In this document: positions 8,492 to 17,283 of the stretch, piece by piece | Numbering within the stretch: position 1 is the stretch's first letter | Layout: the number at the start of each line of letters is the position of its first letter | Assembly (NCBI GenBank): GCA_948562205.1 | Contig: CAOYAN010000005.1 | Span: 13,348 to 77,347 of the forward strand | Reading direction: 5' to 3' | Origin: an uncultured Clostridia bacterium | Lineage (GTDB): Bacteria > Bacillota > Clostridia > TANB77 > CAG-465 | DNA length: 64,000 nucleotides | Notes under the pieces: generated by a model | Told to the model about the DNA's origin: nothing | What the model saw: only the letters and a program-made list of their open reading frames with translations | Database searches by the model: none | Translations under genes and position numbers: made by a program

Positions 8492-8525
8492 GATACTAAG
8501 AAATTTCTATTTATTTCTTAGTATC
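8492..8525. terminator. Bidirectional terminator between regulator and tadA
   Basis: GATACTAAGAAAT (8492-8504) and ATTTCTTAGTATC (8513-8525) form a perfect 13-bp stem. The last tadA codons lie in its right arm. Confidence 0.75.
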
Positions 8526-8984
8526 ATCATTACTCTTACGCTTAATTTTTCTTAACTCCTTGAAAAATTCACTTATTATTTTAGAACAATCTTCACAATT
8601 TTCTAAATATTTATACTCTACTTTATGAGTTGTATTAATATCAAAAATATTTGCAATAGATCCTACACATCCATTTTTAGGATCTATTGCACCTATATAT
8701 ACTTTTTTTAATCTTGATTGGATAATAGCACCTGCACACATAGAACAAGGCTCAAGTGTAACATACATTTCTAAATTATCTAATCTCCAACTATTTAGTT
8801 TCTTACATGCTTTCTCTATACACAAAATTTCTGCATGAGCCAAACTACTATTTTTCTTTTCTCTCAAATTATGAGCTCTTGCAATTATTTTATTATCTTT
8901 AACTATTACAGCACCAACTGGTACTTCAAGTTTTTTATATGCTTTTTTTGCTTCATTATATGCTTTAGTCATAAATTCCTTCAT
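8511..8984 (-). CDS. tadA: tRNA(Arg) adenosine deaminase TadA
   Basis: A 157-residue cytidine-deaminase-fold protein with the zinc motif HAE at 50-52 and PCSMC at 79-83; E52 is the proton shuttle. TadA converts A34 to inosine in tRNA-Arg(ACG), encoded at 7054 in this window. Its start lies five bases after the cwlD stop, so they form an operon. Other deaminases such as guanine deaminase share the fold, but length and the GAII(Q) context favour TadA. Confidence 0.88.
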   Translation of the reverse strand: MKEFMTKAYNEAKKAYKKLEVPVGAVIVKDNKIIARAHNLREKKNSSLAHAEILCIEKACKKLNSWRLDNLEMYVTLEPCSMCAGAIIQSRLKKVYIGAIDPKNGCVGSIANIFDINTTHKVEYKYLENCEDCSKIISEFFKELRKIKRKSNDDTKK

Positions 8985-8989
8985 ATAAC

Positions 8990-9721
8990 CTATGTTCCCC
9001 TCTCATGAAAATAGTCTTGTACTGCTATAAATACTCCCCAAGCTATTTTATTTTGATACTCATCAGTACTTAAAAGTCTTGTTTCTTTTTCATTAGATAA
9101 AAAACCACATTCTACAACTACACTTGGAATTTTTACGTTTTCCATTATATAAACGTTAGATATAGGAAGAGCAACTCTTGTATTTTCATACTCAATATTT
9201 TTATTAAGATATTCTTGTATCTTTTTTGCAATAATTTGGCTATCTTCATTATCTTTCTGATAAAAAGTTTGCCATCCTCTATATTTACTAGACTCTGGAA
9301 ATTTATTCAAATGAATAGAAACAAATATATCTGCATCAGAATTATTCCCTATATATGCTCTATTTTTTATATCACTTACCTTTTTACTTTTAATACTTTC
9401 ACTATCTGTAGAATATATGCCATTTTCATCACTTCTTGTAAGTATTACTTTTGCTCCACTTTGCTCTATTAACTTTTGAAGTTTAAGTGTGATACTAAGA
9501 TTTATAGCTTGTTCTGTTGTACCATAAAAGCCCTTTGCTCCCTCATCTGGTATTCCGTGACCTGCATCTATTATCACGGTTTTATTTGATATTGGCAAAG
9601 CATTTACTTTTTTAACATCTTCTGATTTACTTGATATATTCATTATACCATAAAGTATAAAAGAAAAGCAAACAAAAGAAAATATAAGTAAAATCTGCTT
9701 TTTTAATATATTCTTTCTCAT
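8990..9721 (-). CDS. cwlD: N-acetylmuramoyl-L-alanine amidase, CwlD-like
   Basis: A 243-residue protein with an N-terminal membrane anchor (residues about 9-27) and an Amidase_3 domain. The zinc motif is IDAGHG near 52-56, with a catalytic glutamate in VVVECGF near the C-terminus and SIHLN in between. Length and the single anchor match the germination-specific amidase CwlD, which with PdaA makes muramic-delta-lactam in spore cortex. Location beside tadA does not prove this; a vegetative amidase is the alternative. Confidence 0.8.
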   Translation of the reverse strand: MRKNILKKQILLIFSFVCFSFILYGIMNISSKSEDVKKVNALPISNKTVIIDAGHGIPDEGAKGFYGTTEQAINLSITLKLQKLIEQSGAKVILTRSDENGIYSTDSESIKSKKVSDIKNRAYIGNNSDADIFVSIHLNKFPESSKYRGWQTFYQKDNEDSQIIAKKIQEYLNKNIEYENTRVALPISNVYIMENVKIPSVVVECGFLSNEKETRLLSTDEYQNKIAWGVFIAVQDYFHERGT

Positions 9722-9773
9722 ACAATCACCTTATACATTTATATGTAAAAAACTATAATATAATACGATAAAA

Positions 9774-9800
9774 GGCCATGAGTTTTTCTCATAGCCCTAA
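9774..9800 (-). terminator. Terminator of the 112-aa gene
   Basis: GGCCATGAG (9774-9782) pairs with CTCATAGCC (9788-9796) with one mismatch and a T5 loop; a T-rich stretch follows on the minus strand. Confidence 0.55.
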
Positions 9801-9804
9801 AAAA

Positions 9805-10143
9805 TTATAACCAGCAGTTTTCTTCTAAAATTTTATTCTTCTCATCTTCATCATTTACTTTCTCTATATGAATATTTAAAAGTTCACCAATATATAATTC
9901 AAATCCACTAGCATATAAATTATCCAATTTATTTACCCAGTATCCTATCTCATTTGCAATTACTTTTAATATAATATTTTCACATTCTCTATCCAAAGTT
10001 TCTATTATAGTAGCTTTAAAATAATACTTTTCTCCATGATAATGAATTTTAAAAATATCTCCTGGTCTACATGCTTTATTTGATATAAACTCAATACTTA
10101 TACCAGCCTCAGTATGTTTAACTCTTCTAATCTTCATAAACAT
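9805..10143 (-). CDS. Hypothetical protein (112 aa)
   Basis: A small soluble, probably beta-rich protein (alternating strands through KIHYHGEKYYFKA near residue 33) with an acidic C-terminus. AGGAGG lies 7 bases upstream of the ATG at 10143. A terminator follows. I do not recognise the family. It stands between the YugP-like peptidase gene and cwlD. Confidence 0.65.
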   Translation of the reverse strand: MFMKIRRVKHTEAGISIEFISNKACRPGDIFKIHYHGEKYYFKATIIETLDRECENIILKVIANEIGYWVNKLDNLYASGFELYIGELLNIHIEKVNDEDEKNKILEENCWL

Positions 10144-10223
10144 AACTTATCCTCCTATTTAAAAGTCATTAAACAGTATTTAAAATTTAAAGTATTATAT
10201 CAAACTTATATATTTATGTCAAA

Positions 10224-10862
10224 TTACATAAAAAAGTAAAAAGCTAACACAAGTATTACTATTCTAAATATTTTTCCAAAAATAAGATTAAAAATAAATA
10301 GTGGCATCAAAATATTTATCTTAAATTTATAAATACTAATTATCTTATTCAATTTTTTATCATTTATCTTGTCTTTTAAATATTTTCTAGTTATTTTTAT
10401 AGAATTTATAACAGCATCAAATTCTAAAATCATTCTAGGAATTATTGAAATTACAACAATTCCTAAATATACTAAAATATTAGTCATACTAAATTTTTTA
10501 AATATAAATAATATTATATTTATAACAAATGCTATAAGTTCTACATTTGAAAGTACAAAATTTATTATTTGTAAAAATTTAGATTGAATAGAATGTCTTA
10601 CTTCATGAGCAGTAAGCACTACTCTTGATGAATTATTTTTAGCTTTTTCTCTATTTGAAAGATAAATAGTATCATTTAAATATACATAGTAACTATTTTT
10701 TATATCTTCATCTAATACAACTTTAGTATGTTTATTATTTAACATATAAAGTATTTCTTTTGTAAGCTCTTCATTAGCAGGCAATTTACTAATTTCATCT
10801 TTTAAATCTCTTGATATATCAGACCTTTCAATAAAAATACTAAATTTTTCTTTTAAATTCAT
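10224..10862 (-). CDS. YugP-type membrane zinc metallopeptidase
   Basis: A 212-residue protein with a zinc motif HEVRH (residues about 86-90) followed by SIQS, and hydrophobic segments after it. The later EFDA (about 147) corresponds to the third ligand region (VEFxA) of the Zn_peptidase_2/YugP family. It is more diverged than usual: the family normally reads HEVGHA. Its start is two bases past the YlbF-family gene, so the two are co-transcribed. The substrate is unknown. Confidence 0.72.
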   Translation of the reverse strand: MNLKEKFSIFIERSDISRDLKDEISKLPANEELTKEILYMLNNKHTKVVLDEDIKNSYYVYLNDTIYLSNREKAKNNSSRVVLTAHEVRHSIQSKFLQIINFVLSNVELIAFVINIILFIFKKFSMTNILVYLGIVVISIIPRMILEFDAVINSIKITRKYLKDKINDKKLNKIISIYKFKINILMPLFIFNLIFGKIFRIVILVLAFYFFM

Positions 10863-10863
10863 A

Positions 10864-11202
10864 CTAAAAATCAGTTAAATCCTTTATTCCATTTGCAAGA
10901 ATTTTTTGCATATCTGCAAGTAGTACATTAATTCTAATTTCGGATTCTAATAGCTGTCTACAAAGTTCGTTTTTTGTAAGTTTTGCATATTTATCTTGCA
11001 TAGTTTGTAATTCATCTGTTGAAATTTCCTTGCCCTCCAAAAATTTCATATGATGTTCTTGCTGTTTTTGTTTAAAACTTTTAAGTTCTTCATATACTTT
11101 ATCATCTTTTTTTATTTCTTCTTTCAAACTTAAAAAATTCTTATATTCATTTGTTTCTTTTAAAGCTTTTATAAGTGCATATATTGAGTCATGATAATTC
11201 AT
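10864..11202 (-). CDS. YlbF family protein
   Basis: A 112-residue all-helical protein with the YlbF/YmcA pattern: an N-terminal helix pair, a central KSFKQKQQEHHMKFLEGK region and a C-terminal helix. In Bacillus, YlbF with YmcA and YaaT forms a complex that affects RNase Y activity and the Spo0A phosphorelay. Which paralogue this is cannot be told. It leads a two-gene operon with the YugP-like peptidase. Confidence 0.75.
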   Translation of the reverse strand: MNYHDSIYALIKALKETNEYKNFLSLKEEIKKDDKVYEELKSFKQKQQEHHMKFLEGKEISTDELQTMQDKYAKLTKNELCRQLLESEIRINVLLADMQKILANGIKDLTDF

Positions 11203-11369
11203 ATAATCACCCTTATTCCTTTCACTAAATATTATACAATATAATTAGTCAAATTTAAACAATTATATTATATTTACTGTTACTTTTAAATTGACTTATA
11301 TTAATTATGATGATATAATACCATAAATTAACATAAAACTTATTTCTAAATTTAGAAAAGGAGAGAAAT

Positions 11370-12707
11370 ATGATAAAATCAAGTAATAAGGAGAGAAAAA
11401 TTATATCTGAATATATAACTATATCAAATGTTCCAACTAATATAATCAAGTTATTAAAATGTAATAATGAAATAGGATCAATTAAAAAATTTAGTAACAA
11501 AGAAGGAATAGAACTTGTAGATTATGGAATAAACGCATTTGTTCGAGATATATTTGTTAATGAGAAGACATCCATTGCAATATATTCTGATAGATTTGGA
11601 AAATATCATAAAATAGAAAATACTGAAATCGCAAATTTTTTAATAAATGCTCATCTACACATAACTCCAGAAGGCATTCTTTTCTTTTACTCAAATAATA
11701 AAGATTTTTCAGACTATATATATTTGACATTAAATTGTAAGTTTGGAATATTTACAAAAATATCTTCATTAATAGAATCTGAGCAAAAAATTAGAATATT
11801 TGGAACTTTTAATTATAATAATAAAACTTTTGTAAGATTATGTATAGATACAAGTTTTACTCCAAGATTATTTTATTGTTTACTTGAATTTTCAATAAAT
11901 TTATATGAATCTTATGGAAGTATAATAAATGTAAAAGTTCACAAACTCCAAGATACTAGTAAAAGTGAAATTTTAAAAGGACATTTTAGATCTGATTTTG
12001 AATGTACAGAAATAAAAAAAAGTAATAAAATTATAGAACTTAACTCAAAATTATTTGATTGTCCAAAATCTAAATTTAAAAAACTGTATAAAAAAGATAT
12101 TAAACTTGAAAAATGTGAAAAAATTAATAGTGTAAAAATAAGAACTTTTTCAAATAATGGAGATATAAAAATAAATGATTGTATAAATGCCTTTGTTAAA
12201 AGTCTATCTATTGCATATTTAAATAACTCTATAAAATATTTGCCTTTTGATAAAGAACTCTCTTTTAAATATATTTTAATATTATATAACAGGTATTTAG
12301 ATTATGAAGTTAGAACTTCTATAAATTCTTTTGATATTACTAACTATAAGTTTAGTTCAAATAGTATTGAGACTGATATTGCAAAAACATTATATAATTC
12401 TTCAATCTATGTATCTTCTGAAGGTGTTATAGTAGCAATTAAAGTATATACCTTTAATAAGATAGTTATTCTTATATCACTAGATGGTATAATATGGAAA
12501 AGCTATGATATTATTAATAATGAAACAAAAATTAGAGATAATCTATTTTTAAAAGTTAAATTCACACAAGAAAATAATTATAACTTTCTAATTTTATATA
12601 ATACATTACCAGAAAAACCACTAAAAAAATATATCTTACAATTTAAATTTAATTTTTGGGATTTATACAATTATCCTGTTGAATTATCAATTGATTCAAT
12701 AGATTAA
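11370..12707 (+). CDS. Hypothetical protein with an internal duplication
   Basis: A 445-residue soluble protein of unknown family. Its two halves appear related: GINAFVRDIFV near residue 53 resembles CINAFVKSLSI near 271, and a later HLHITPEGILFF near 96 resembles SIYVSSEGVIVA near 350. It is beta-rich, without a signal peptide. AAGGAGAG precedes the ATG. It is transcribed alone against the local direction and ends in a strong bidirectional terminator. Confidence 0.7.
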   Translation: MIKSSNKERKIISEYITISNVPTNIIKLLKCNNEIGSIKKFSNKEGIELVDYGINAFVRDIFVNEKTSIAIYSDRFGKYHKIENTEIANFLINAHLHITPEGILFFYSNNKDFSDYIYLTLNCKFGIFTKISSLIESEQKIRIFGTFNYNNKTFVRLCIDTSFTPRLFYCLLEFSINLYESYGSIINVKVHKLQDTSKSEILKGHFRSDFECTEIKKSNKIIELNSKLFDCPKSKFKKLYKKDIKLEKCEKINSVKIRTFSNNGDIKINDCINAFVKSLSIAYLNNSIKYLPFDKELSFKYILILYNRYLDYEVRTSINSFDITNYKFSSNSIETDIAKTLYNSSIYVSSEGVIVAIKVYTFNKIVILISLDGIIWKSYDIINNETKIRDNLFLKVKFTQENNYNFLILYNTLPEKPLKKYILQFKFNFWDLYNYPVELSIDSID

Positions 12708-12741
12708 ACTGAAGGATACCTAATAAGGTATCCTCAGTTTT
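12706..12741. terminator. Strong bidirectional terminator
   Basis: AACTGAaGGATACC and GGTATCCtCAGTT form a long stem around a TAATAA loop, with T and A runs on both sides. It serves the genes ending at 12707 (+) and 12749 (-). Confidence 0.8.
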
Positions 12742-12748
12742 TATTATA

Positions 12749-13489
12749 CTATATACTACTACATATTTGCATTTGTAACTGAGTTAACTTATCCCTTTTA
12801 TTATTAATTAACTCAGTCATATTTTGTATAACATTATTATTATTTTGACATTCTATGTCAAAGTTTACTTTACTTTTCTTTTTATTTAAACTATTTGCTA
12901 TATTATTTATTTCATCTAAATCAAATTTATCATATGCCATATACCATTTTTTACATATTTCCTTAAAATCATTTATTTTTTCTAAGCATTTATTTACGCC
13001 ATTACTTATCTTATTTAAAAAATCCCTACTTTTTACAAATTCTTTTGTTTTATCAAATAAATCTTTTATATATACACTATATACACTACTACCTAAATAT
13101 TTTTTTGAAATTATCTCAATACCTGCACAAATTCCTTCACTTAGTCCACCATTTACTGCTATATCTTTTATATTAGTTAAATCTTTCAAAACATTTTTAG
13201 GAAGAGATAAAATCTCTAATCCTTCTCTAACACTACTGTTTACAGCAGTTTTTAATATTTCTTTAAAATCTTTTGTTTTAAATGCATCTTTTACATCAAT
13301 TAATATATCTTTTATATGATTATTTATAGGCATTCCCCTTATAATATAATTTGCTCCTTTATTTATAACTTTTGAAACAACATTTGTAAACTCATCTCTA
13401 TTTCTTACCAAATCTAAATCAAATCTTTCATCTAAATCAATATTTCTATCAAATTTTCTTAATGTATCTAATTCTAATACTCTACTCAT
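12749..13489 (-). CDS. Helical hypothetical protein, last gene of the VirB4-like operon
   Basis: A 246-residue, mostly helical, soluble protein rich in Asn, Lys and Asp, with repeated amphipathic helices (DIKDAFKTKDFKEIL-like segments) and a coiled-coil-like C-terminus. The start at 13489 follows AAAGGAGGAAAA; the site overlaps the end of the TadZ-like gene, so translation is likely coupled. No family recognised. Its fixed place after the two ATPases suggests a partner or substrate, but that is inference. Confidence 0.65.
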   Translation of the reverse strand: MSRVLELDTLRKFDRNIDLDERFDLDLVRNRDEFTNVVSKVINKGANYIIRGMPINNHIKDILIDVKDAFKTKDFKEILKTAVNSSVREGLEILSLPKNVLKDLTNIKDIAVNGGLSEGICAGIEIISKKYLGSSVYSVYIKDLFDKTKEFVKSRDFLNKISNGVNKCLEKINDFKEICKKWYMAYDKFDLDEINNIANSLNKKKSKVNFDIECQNNNNVIQNMTELINNKRDKLTQLQMQICSSI

Positions 13490-13499
13490 TTTTCCTCCT

Positions 13500-14642
13500 T
13501 TATACTTTTTCAAAATTATTGATAAAATTTTTATATTTTTTAAAATAAATATCTTTTATATTAACCTTCTTTTCTATATCAAGCTCTTTATATAATTCAT
13601 AAAAATCATAATTTAACTCTAATGTAGAAACTATGCCATTTATACAATCTTCAACTTTTTTCCCATAATATATTTTCCCTACTATTTTATATGGTGAAAG
13701 TAAAGACTCTACTTGTGACATATCAAGTGATCCTCTCTTTATATTATTAACAATTATAAATATTTTTTTATCTTTCAAATTATTTAAATAATTAATAGTT
13801 TGTCTTATACTTAAATAATTAGGATTTACAACTACATATATATCTGTTGCATTATCCAACCAAAATTTTGTATCTTCATTTGTAATATCTGAACATAAGT
13901 CTATAAATGAATACGAATAATTATCTAATACAAAATTATTTATTTCTCTAAGCTTATTCTTACTTAAACTTAAAGATTTTACAGGTTTATTTACTAAATA
14001 ATCTATATTATCATTTTTAATTAAGTAATTTTTAATATTATTATCTGGTAATGCAAGGTATTGATAAAGTCCTCTATTATTACTATCTAAATTATTTAAT
14101 ATATCAATACTTGGATTTTTAATATTCATATCAATTAATGAAACCTTCTTTTTAGTTATATTATATATATCTTTTGCAATTATACTGCTTACCAGTGACT
14201 TTCCAACACCAGACGTTCCACATATACAAATTATTTTATTTTTAGCTTCTTTTTTATTAGTAATGCCTAAATTTTTGTATACAATATCTCTTGGATTATC
14301 TATATAATCCGTAAGTATATCAAAATTAATATTTTTTCCCTCGATTATATTAAAAACTTCATTTGCAAATAGAAATTCCTTATATTCTTTAGTTAAGTTA
14401 TCCACAATATACACAATTTTAGAATTATTACTTGCAAGCCTTAGTTGCTTTATATATAATTTTTTATCTATATTACCATTTAAAGTATCTTTAGTTATAA
14501 CTATAAAGCTCTCATTTTTATTACTTAAAAATTCTATTACATCCTCCATACAATTTATATCATGCTCATATACTCTATTTTTATATTTATAATCTAATCT
14601 TAATTTTATATCTTTGTTATCAACTGCTAGTAAAATTTTAAT
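13500..14642 (-). CDS. TadZ/CpaE-like P-loop ATPase
   Basis: A 380-residue protein with two parts. Residues 1-120 look like a divergent receiver domain (MKILLAVDN start). Residues about 135-345 are a MinD/ParA-type domain with P-loop GTSGVGKS at 142-149 and DMN after the second strand. This layout is that of TadZ/CpaE proteins, which place pilus or secretion machines in the cell. The start is unusual: AGAAGGTGAT puts an ATT codon at 14642 at ideal spacing, overlapping the VirB4-like stop (ATTAA). A GTG at 14651 lies inside the ribosome binding site. Confidence 0.7.
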   Translation of the reverse strand: MKILLAVDNKDIKLRLDYKYKNRVYEHDINCMEDVIEFLSNKNESFIVITKDTLNGNIDKKLYIKQLRLASNNSKIVYIVDNLTKEYKEFLFANEVFNIIEGKNINFDILTDYIDNPRDIVYKNLGITNKKEAKNKIICICGTSGVGKSLVSSIIAKDIYNITKKKVSLIDMNIKNPSIDILNNLDSNNRGLYQYLALPDNNIKNYLIKNDNIDYLVNKPVKSLSLSKNKLREINNFVLDNYSYSFIDLCSDITNEDTKFWLDNATDIYVVVNPNYLSIRQTINYLNNLKDKKIFIIVNNIKRGSLDMSQVESLLSPYKIVGKIYYGKKVEDCINGIVSTLELNYDFYELYKELDIEKKVNIKDIYFKKYKNFINNFEKV

Positions 14643-16371
14643 ATTTATCACCTTCTATCAAATCAATTTCATATTTGCTTGCACTAATATTTAAAGTAGT
14701 CACATTATTTTTAAAACTAATTATAGTCTCTCCTTTATCAAGTTTTAATAATTCTTTCATTTCAATACCATTCATAATACCAAGTTTTTTTAATATTTCA
14801 CTACTTAGATAATCAAGTTTAAAGAACATTTTAAAACAACAATTATTTAATATACTCTTACCATAATTTCCATCTTCAAACGAAAAAAAATCTGTAATAT
14901 CTTGAGTAATAGTAACAATACTTGCATTATTTTTTCTAATAGTTTTAAATAGCATAAAAATAACATCTGAAATATTTATATCTCTAGAATTATTTATATA
15001 TCTCCATATTTCATCTATATATATTATTGTTTTTTTGTTTGATAAATTATATTTTAAATATAATGATATTTTTTCTAAGATATATTTAATTAATAAATTA
15101 TCTTGTTTAATAGTATTAAATACAATAAGTTTACTTTCAAGGTCAATATTTGTATGATTTGAAAAACATTTAAGTCTTGACTTAATATTTTCTTTTAAAT
15201 TATCAAATGTACCATACTCTAAAATATCCGAAATAACAGGGAAATCATATGTATCTTTAATAACATTATCTATATATATACTATCTTTATCACTATTTTT
15301 ATATAGTGTTTTTATATCAAAAGTAATGCCCCTACTTTTATATGCATTAATAATTGCATTTCTTAAATTATTTATCTTTTCTTTATCACTAATTTTTAAA
15401 ACCTCTTTTAATAGATTTACTAATTCTTCGACTTTAAATTTCAAAGTATCTTTTCCATATATTTTTATATCTTTTTCAAAAATTTGCATAATATTTATAC
15501 ATGTCTCATCCTTTTCACTAAAAGAGAAAACTTCTCCTTTTATCTTTTTTATAAATTCTACATACTCACCTTCAGGATCAAATATATATTGTATTTTAGA
15601 ATTCATATATTCTTTAAATATCATAAGTTTTGCAAAAAAAGATTTACCAGAACCACTACTACCAAAAATACACATATTTGAATTAAAATATTTACTACTA
15701 AATATATCAAGATTAAATAGTTTATTATCACTTTTTGTAATACCAAATATAATACCATTCTCATCAAAAACATTTTGCAAATAAAAAGGAAAAAAATTAG
15801 CAACACAAGAAGTAGTCATACTCCTATAATTATTTTTTAATAATTCATTTTTATTGTCATTTACTGGAATATTTAAAAGATAGACATCTAAATGTCTAAA
15901 ATTGCTTACAATAGAAACAATTTGTTTCGAAAAAAGTTTAGTTTGAAACGTTTTTAAAATTTGAAGTATTTCAGATTTACTATTAGAATAAAGTGTTATA
16001 AAAAAACAAACATTATATACTTCTTCATTATTAATTTGAATTTCGCGTCTTAAATTTTTAGCATCTTCCCTACTTTTGCTTAAAATATCAATATCTAACT
16101 GATTTTTATTTATTGTACTAATTTCTGCAGAAGATGAAGAAATATAGTAAGTTAAATCCTTTAATACTTTCATTATATCTTGTTTTTGTAAAAATATGGA
16201 TATATCATAAGAAAAAGTTTTAGGAATAGATTCAATTATATCTAGAAAAAAAGACTTTTGTGGATATTCTTTAATAACCAAACTTGCAATGTATTTATTA
16301 TCTACGTTTATATATCTAAAATCTGTATTTTCAATATATGATGGCATATATCCTAATCCATTATTTTCCAT
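14638..16371 (-). CDS. VirB4-like ATPase
   Basis: A 577-residue protein with the DUF87/TraC-VirB4 layout: an N-terminal region typical of Gram-positive VirB4 proteins (about 1-210), Walker A GSSGSGKS at 237-244, DPEGEY near 265, Walker B IIYIDEIW near 448 and TQD near 480. VirB4 ATPases power type IV secretion and conjugation. Here the usual extreme N-terminal domain is a separate upstream gene. ATG overlaps the upstream stop (TGATG). No relaxase, VirD4 or VirB6 gene is seen nearby. Confidence 0.82.
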   Translation of the reverse strand: MENNGLGYMPSYIENTDFRYINVDNKYIASLVIKEYPQKSFFLDIIESIPKTFSYDISIFLQKQDIMKVLKDLTYYISSSSAEISTINKNQLDIDILSKSREDAKNLRREIQINNEEVYNVCFFITLYSNSKSEILQILKTFQTKLFSKQIVSIVSNFRHLDVYLLNIPVNDNKNELLKNNYRSMTTSCVANFFPFYLQNVFDENGIIFGITKSDNKLFNLDIFSSKYFNSNMCIFGSSGSGKSFFAKLMIFKEYMNSKIQYIFDPEGEYVEFIKKIKGEVFSFSEKDETCINIMQIFEKDIKIYGKDTLKFKVEELVNLLKEVLKISDKEKINNLRNAIINAYKSRGITFDIKTLYKNSDKDSIYIDNVIKDTYDFPVISDILEYGTFDNLKENIKSRLKCFSNHTNIDLESKLIVFNTIKQDNLLIKYILEKISLYLKYNLSNKKTIIYIDEIWRYINNSRDINISDVIFMLFKTIRKNNASIVTITQDITDFFSFEDGNYGKSILNNCCFKMFFKLDYLSSEILKKLGIMNGIEMKELLKLDKGETIISFKNNVTTLNISASKYEIDLIEGDKY

Positions 16372-16904
16372 CACATTAAGCTCTCTTTATTCATACTTTC
16401 ATATAATAAATTTACAAAATCACTTCTTTTAGATATTCTATTTACAATACAACCAAGCTTATTTAATTTTTTAAATACATTATCAATTTCCTCTATACTT
16501 TGAGTACTTTTCTTATCTAGAGATATTATAATATAGTATTTAGTTATATATATTCTTTCATAATTTAGTTTTTCTTTTATATCTTCTAAATAATGATTTA
16601 AAAAGTTTTTAAATATTTCATTATTCTCCCTTAATATATTATCACTTAACTTTTTTATATAACTTTCTGTATTCATTTTTTTATTTGAAATATATATTTG
16701 TAAATCTAAATTCATTTCTCTTAAAAATTCATTATATACAGTATAAATACTATTTTGTACTTCAATAGAAAAATCCAATAATGTAACAGGTATTATTTCA
16801 TAAATATATTTTTTATACAATTTATTATCGTTTTTAGTTACAATATATTCATCATTAATACTATAGATTTTAAATATTTCTTTTATATCTTTAAATTTTT
16901 GTAT
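16371..16904 (-). CDS. VirB4 N-terminal-domain-like protein, apparent ATA start
   Basis: A 177-residue soluble protein. The stretch YIYEIIPVTLLDFSIEVQNS and the later LQIYISNKK segment resemble the N-terminal domain of Gram-positive VirB4 proteins, and the gene sits directly upstream of the VirB4-like ATPase. No ATG, GTG or TTG starts the frame near a ribosome site. GGAGG (16915-16911) is followed after 6 bases by an in-frame ATA at 16904-16902, with an in-frame TAA just before. A TTG at 16820 lacks any such site. I infer AUA initiation. Confidence 0.6.
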   Translation of the reverse strand: MQKFKDIKEIFKIYSINDEYIVTKNDNKLYKKYIYEIIPVTLLDFSIEVQNSIYTVYNEFLREMNLDLQIYISNKKMNTESYIKKLSDNILRENNEIFKNFLNHYLEDIKEKLNYERIYITKYYIIISLDKKSTQSIEEIDNVFKKLNKLGCIVNRISKRSDFVNLLYESMNKESLM

Positions 16905-16948
16905 GTTTTACCTCCAATCCGTATTAAAGATACAAATCTCCCAAAAAC

Positions 16949-16977
16949 ATATTAACATTTTATTTTTGATATGTCAA
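16949..16977 (-). promoter_or_regulatory. Sigma-A promoter of the VirB4-like operon
   Basis: Minus strand TTGACA (16977-16972), 17-base spacer, TAATAT (16954-16949), giving a leader of about 40 bases before the ribosome site. Confidence 0.65.
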
Positions 16978-16999
16978 TAGTTATGTAATGTGTTTCCAT

Positions 17000-17013
17000 C
17001 GCAAATTTCGACA
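17000..17013 (-). promoter_or_regulatory. Perfect 0A-box-like site between divergent operons
   Basis: TGTCGAA (minus strand, 17013-17007) matches the Spo0A box core and is followed by ATTTGCGAT. It ends 29 bases upstream of the -35 box of the VirB4-like operon. The same arrangement recurs at the Spo0E-like gene. It could also be a near-palindromic site for another dimeric regulator. Confidence 0.5.
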
Positions 17014-17054
17014 TTTATACATTTTTTTGTCATATTTTGTATTTTAATTTAATA

Positions 17055-17083
17055 TTCACAATATTTAATGTAATGCATATAAT
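17055..17083 (+). promoter_or_regulatory. Promoter of the Asn-rich gene set
   Basis: TTCACA (17055-17060), 17-base spacer, TATAAT (17078-17083), followed by a GAGGAGGA ribosome site and the ATG at 17108. Confidence 0.6.
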
Positions 17084-17107
17084 TTAAATATAGAGGAGGA
17101 TGATTAT

Positions 17108-17281
17108 ATGAATAATAATTCTAATGAAATGAATAACATGTTAAATTCAAAACTTATGGAACTACTATCTACAATTGATAAAAGTAAAATTGAACAAGTA
17201 ACAAGAATGGTGCAAAACATGTCTAGTGATGATTTAAATAACCTTATTGGTATGCTTGGCAAAAATACAAATAATAAATAA
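17108..17281 (+). CDS. Small Asn/Met-rich protein (57 aa)
   Basis: A short gene with a GAGGAGGATGATT ribosome site, start ATG at 17108 and stop TAA at 17279. The protein begins with an Asn/Met-rich tail and then has two helices (KLMELLSTIDKSKIEQVT and a following NLIGMLG). It lies two bases before the next gene and reads divergently from the VirB4-like operon. Family unknown. Strong translation signals and tight spacing support it as real despite its size. Confidence 0.65.
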   Translation: MNNNSNEMNNMLNSKLMELLSTIDKSKIEQVTRMVQNMSSDDLNNLIGMLGKNTNNK

Positions 17282-17283
17282 TT

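Noticed and set aside
15326..15784. Long plus-strand ORF inside the VirB4-like gene
   Set aside because: Antisense shadow; no ribosome site, and the minus strand carries the Walker motifs.
12749..16904. Integrative conjugative element
   Set aside because: Only the VirB4-like and TadZ-like genes are present; no relaxase, coupling protein, integrase or flanking direct repeats were seen.
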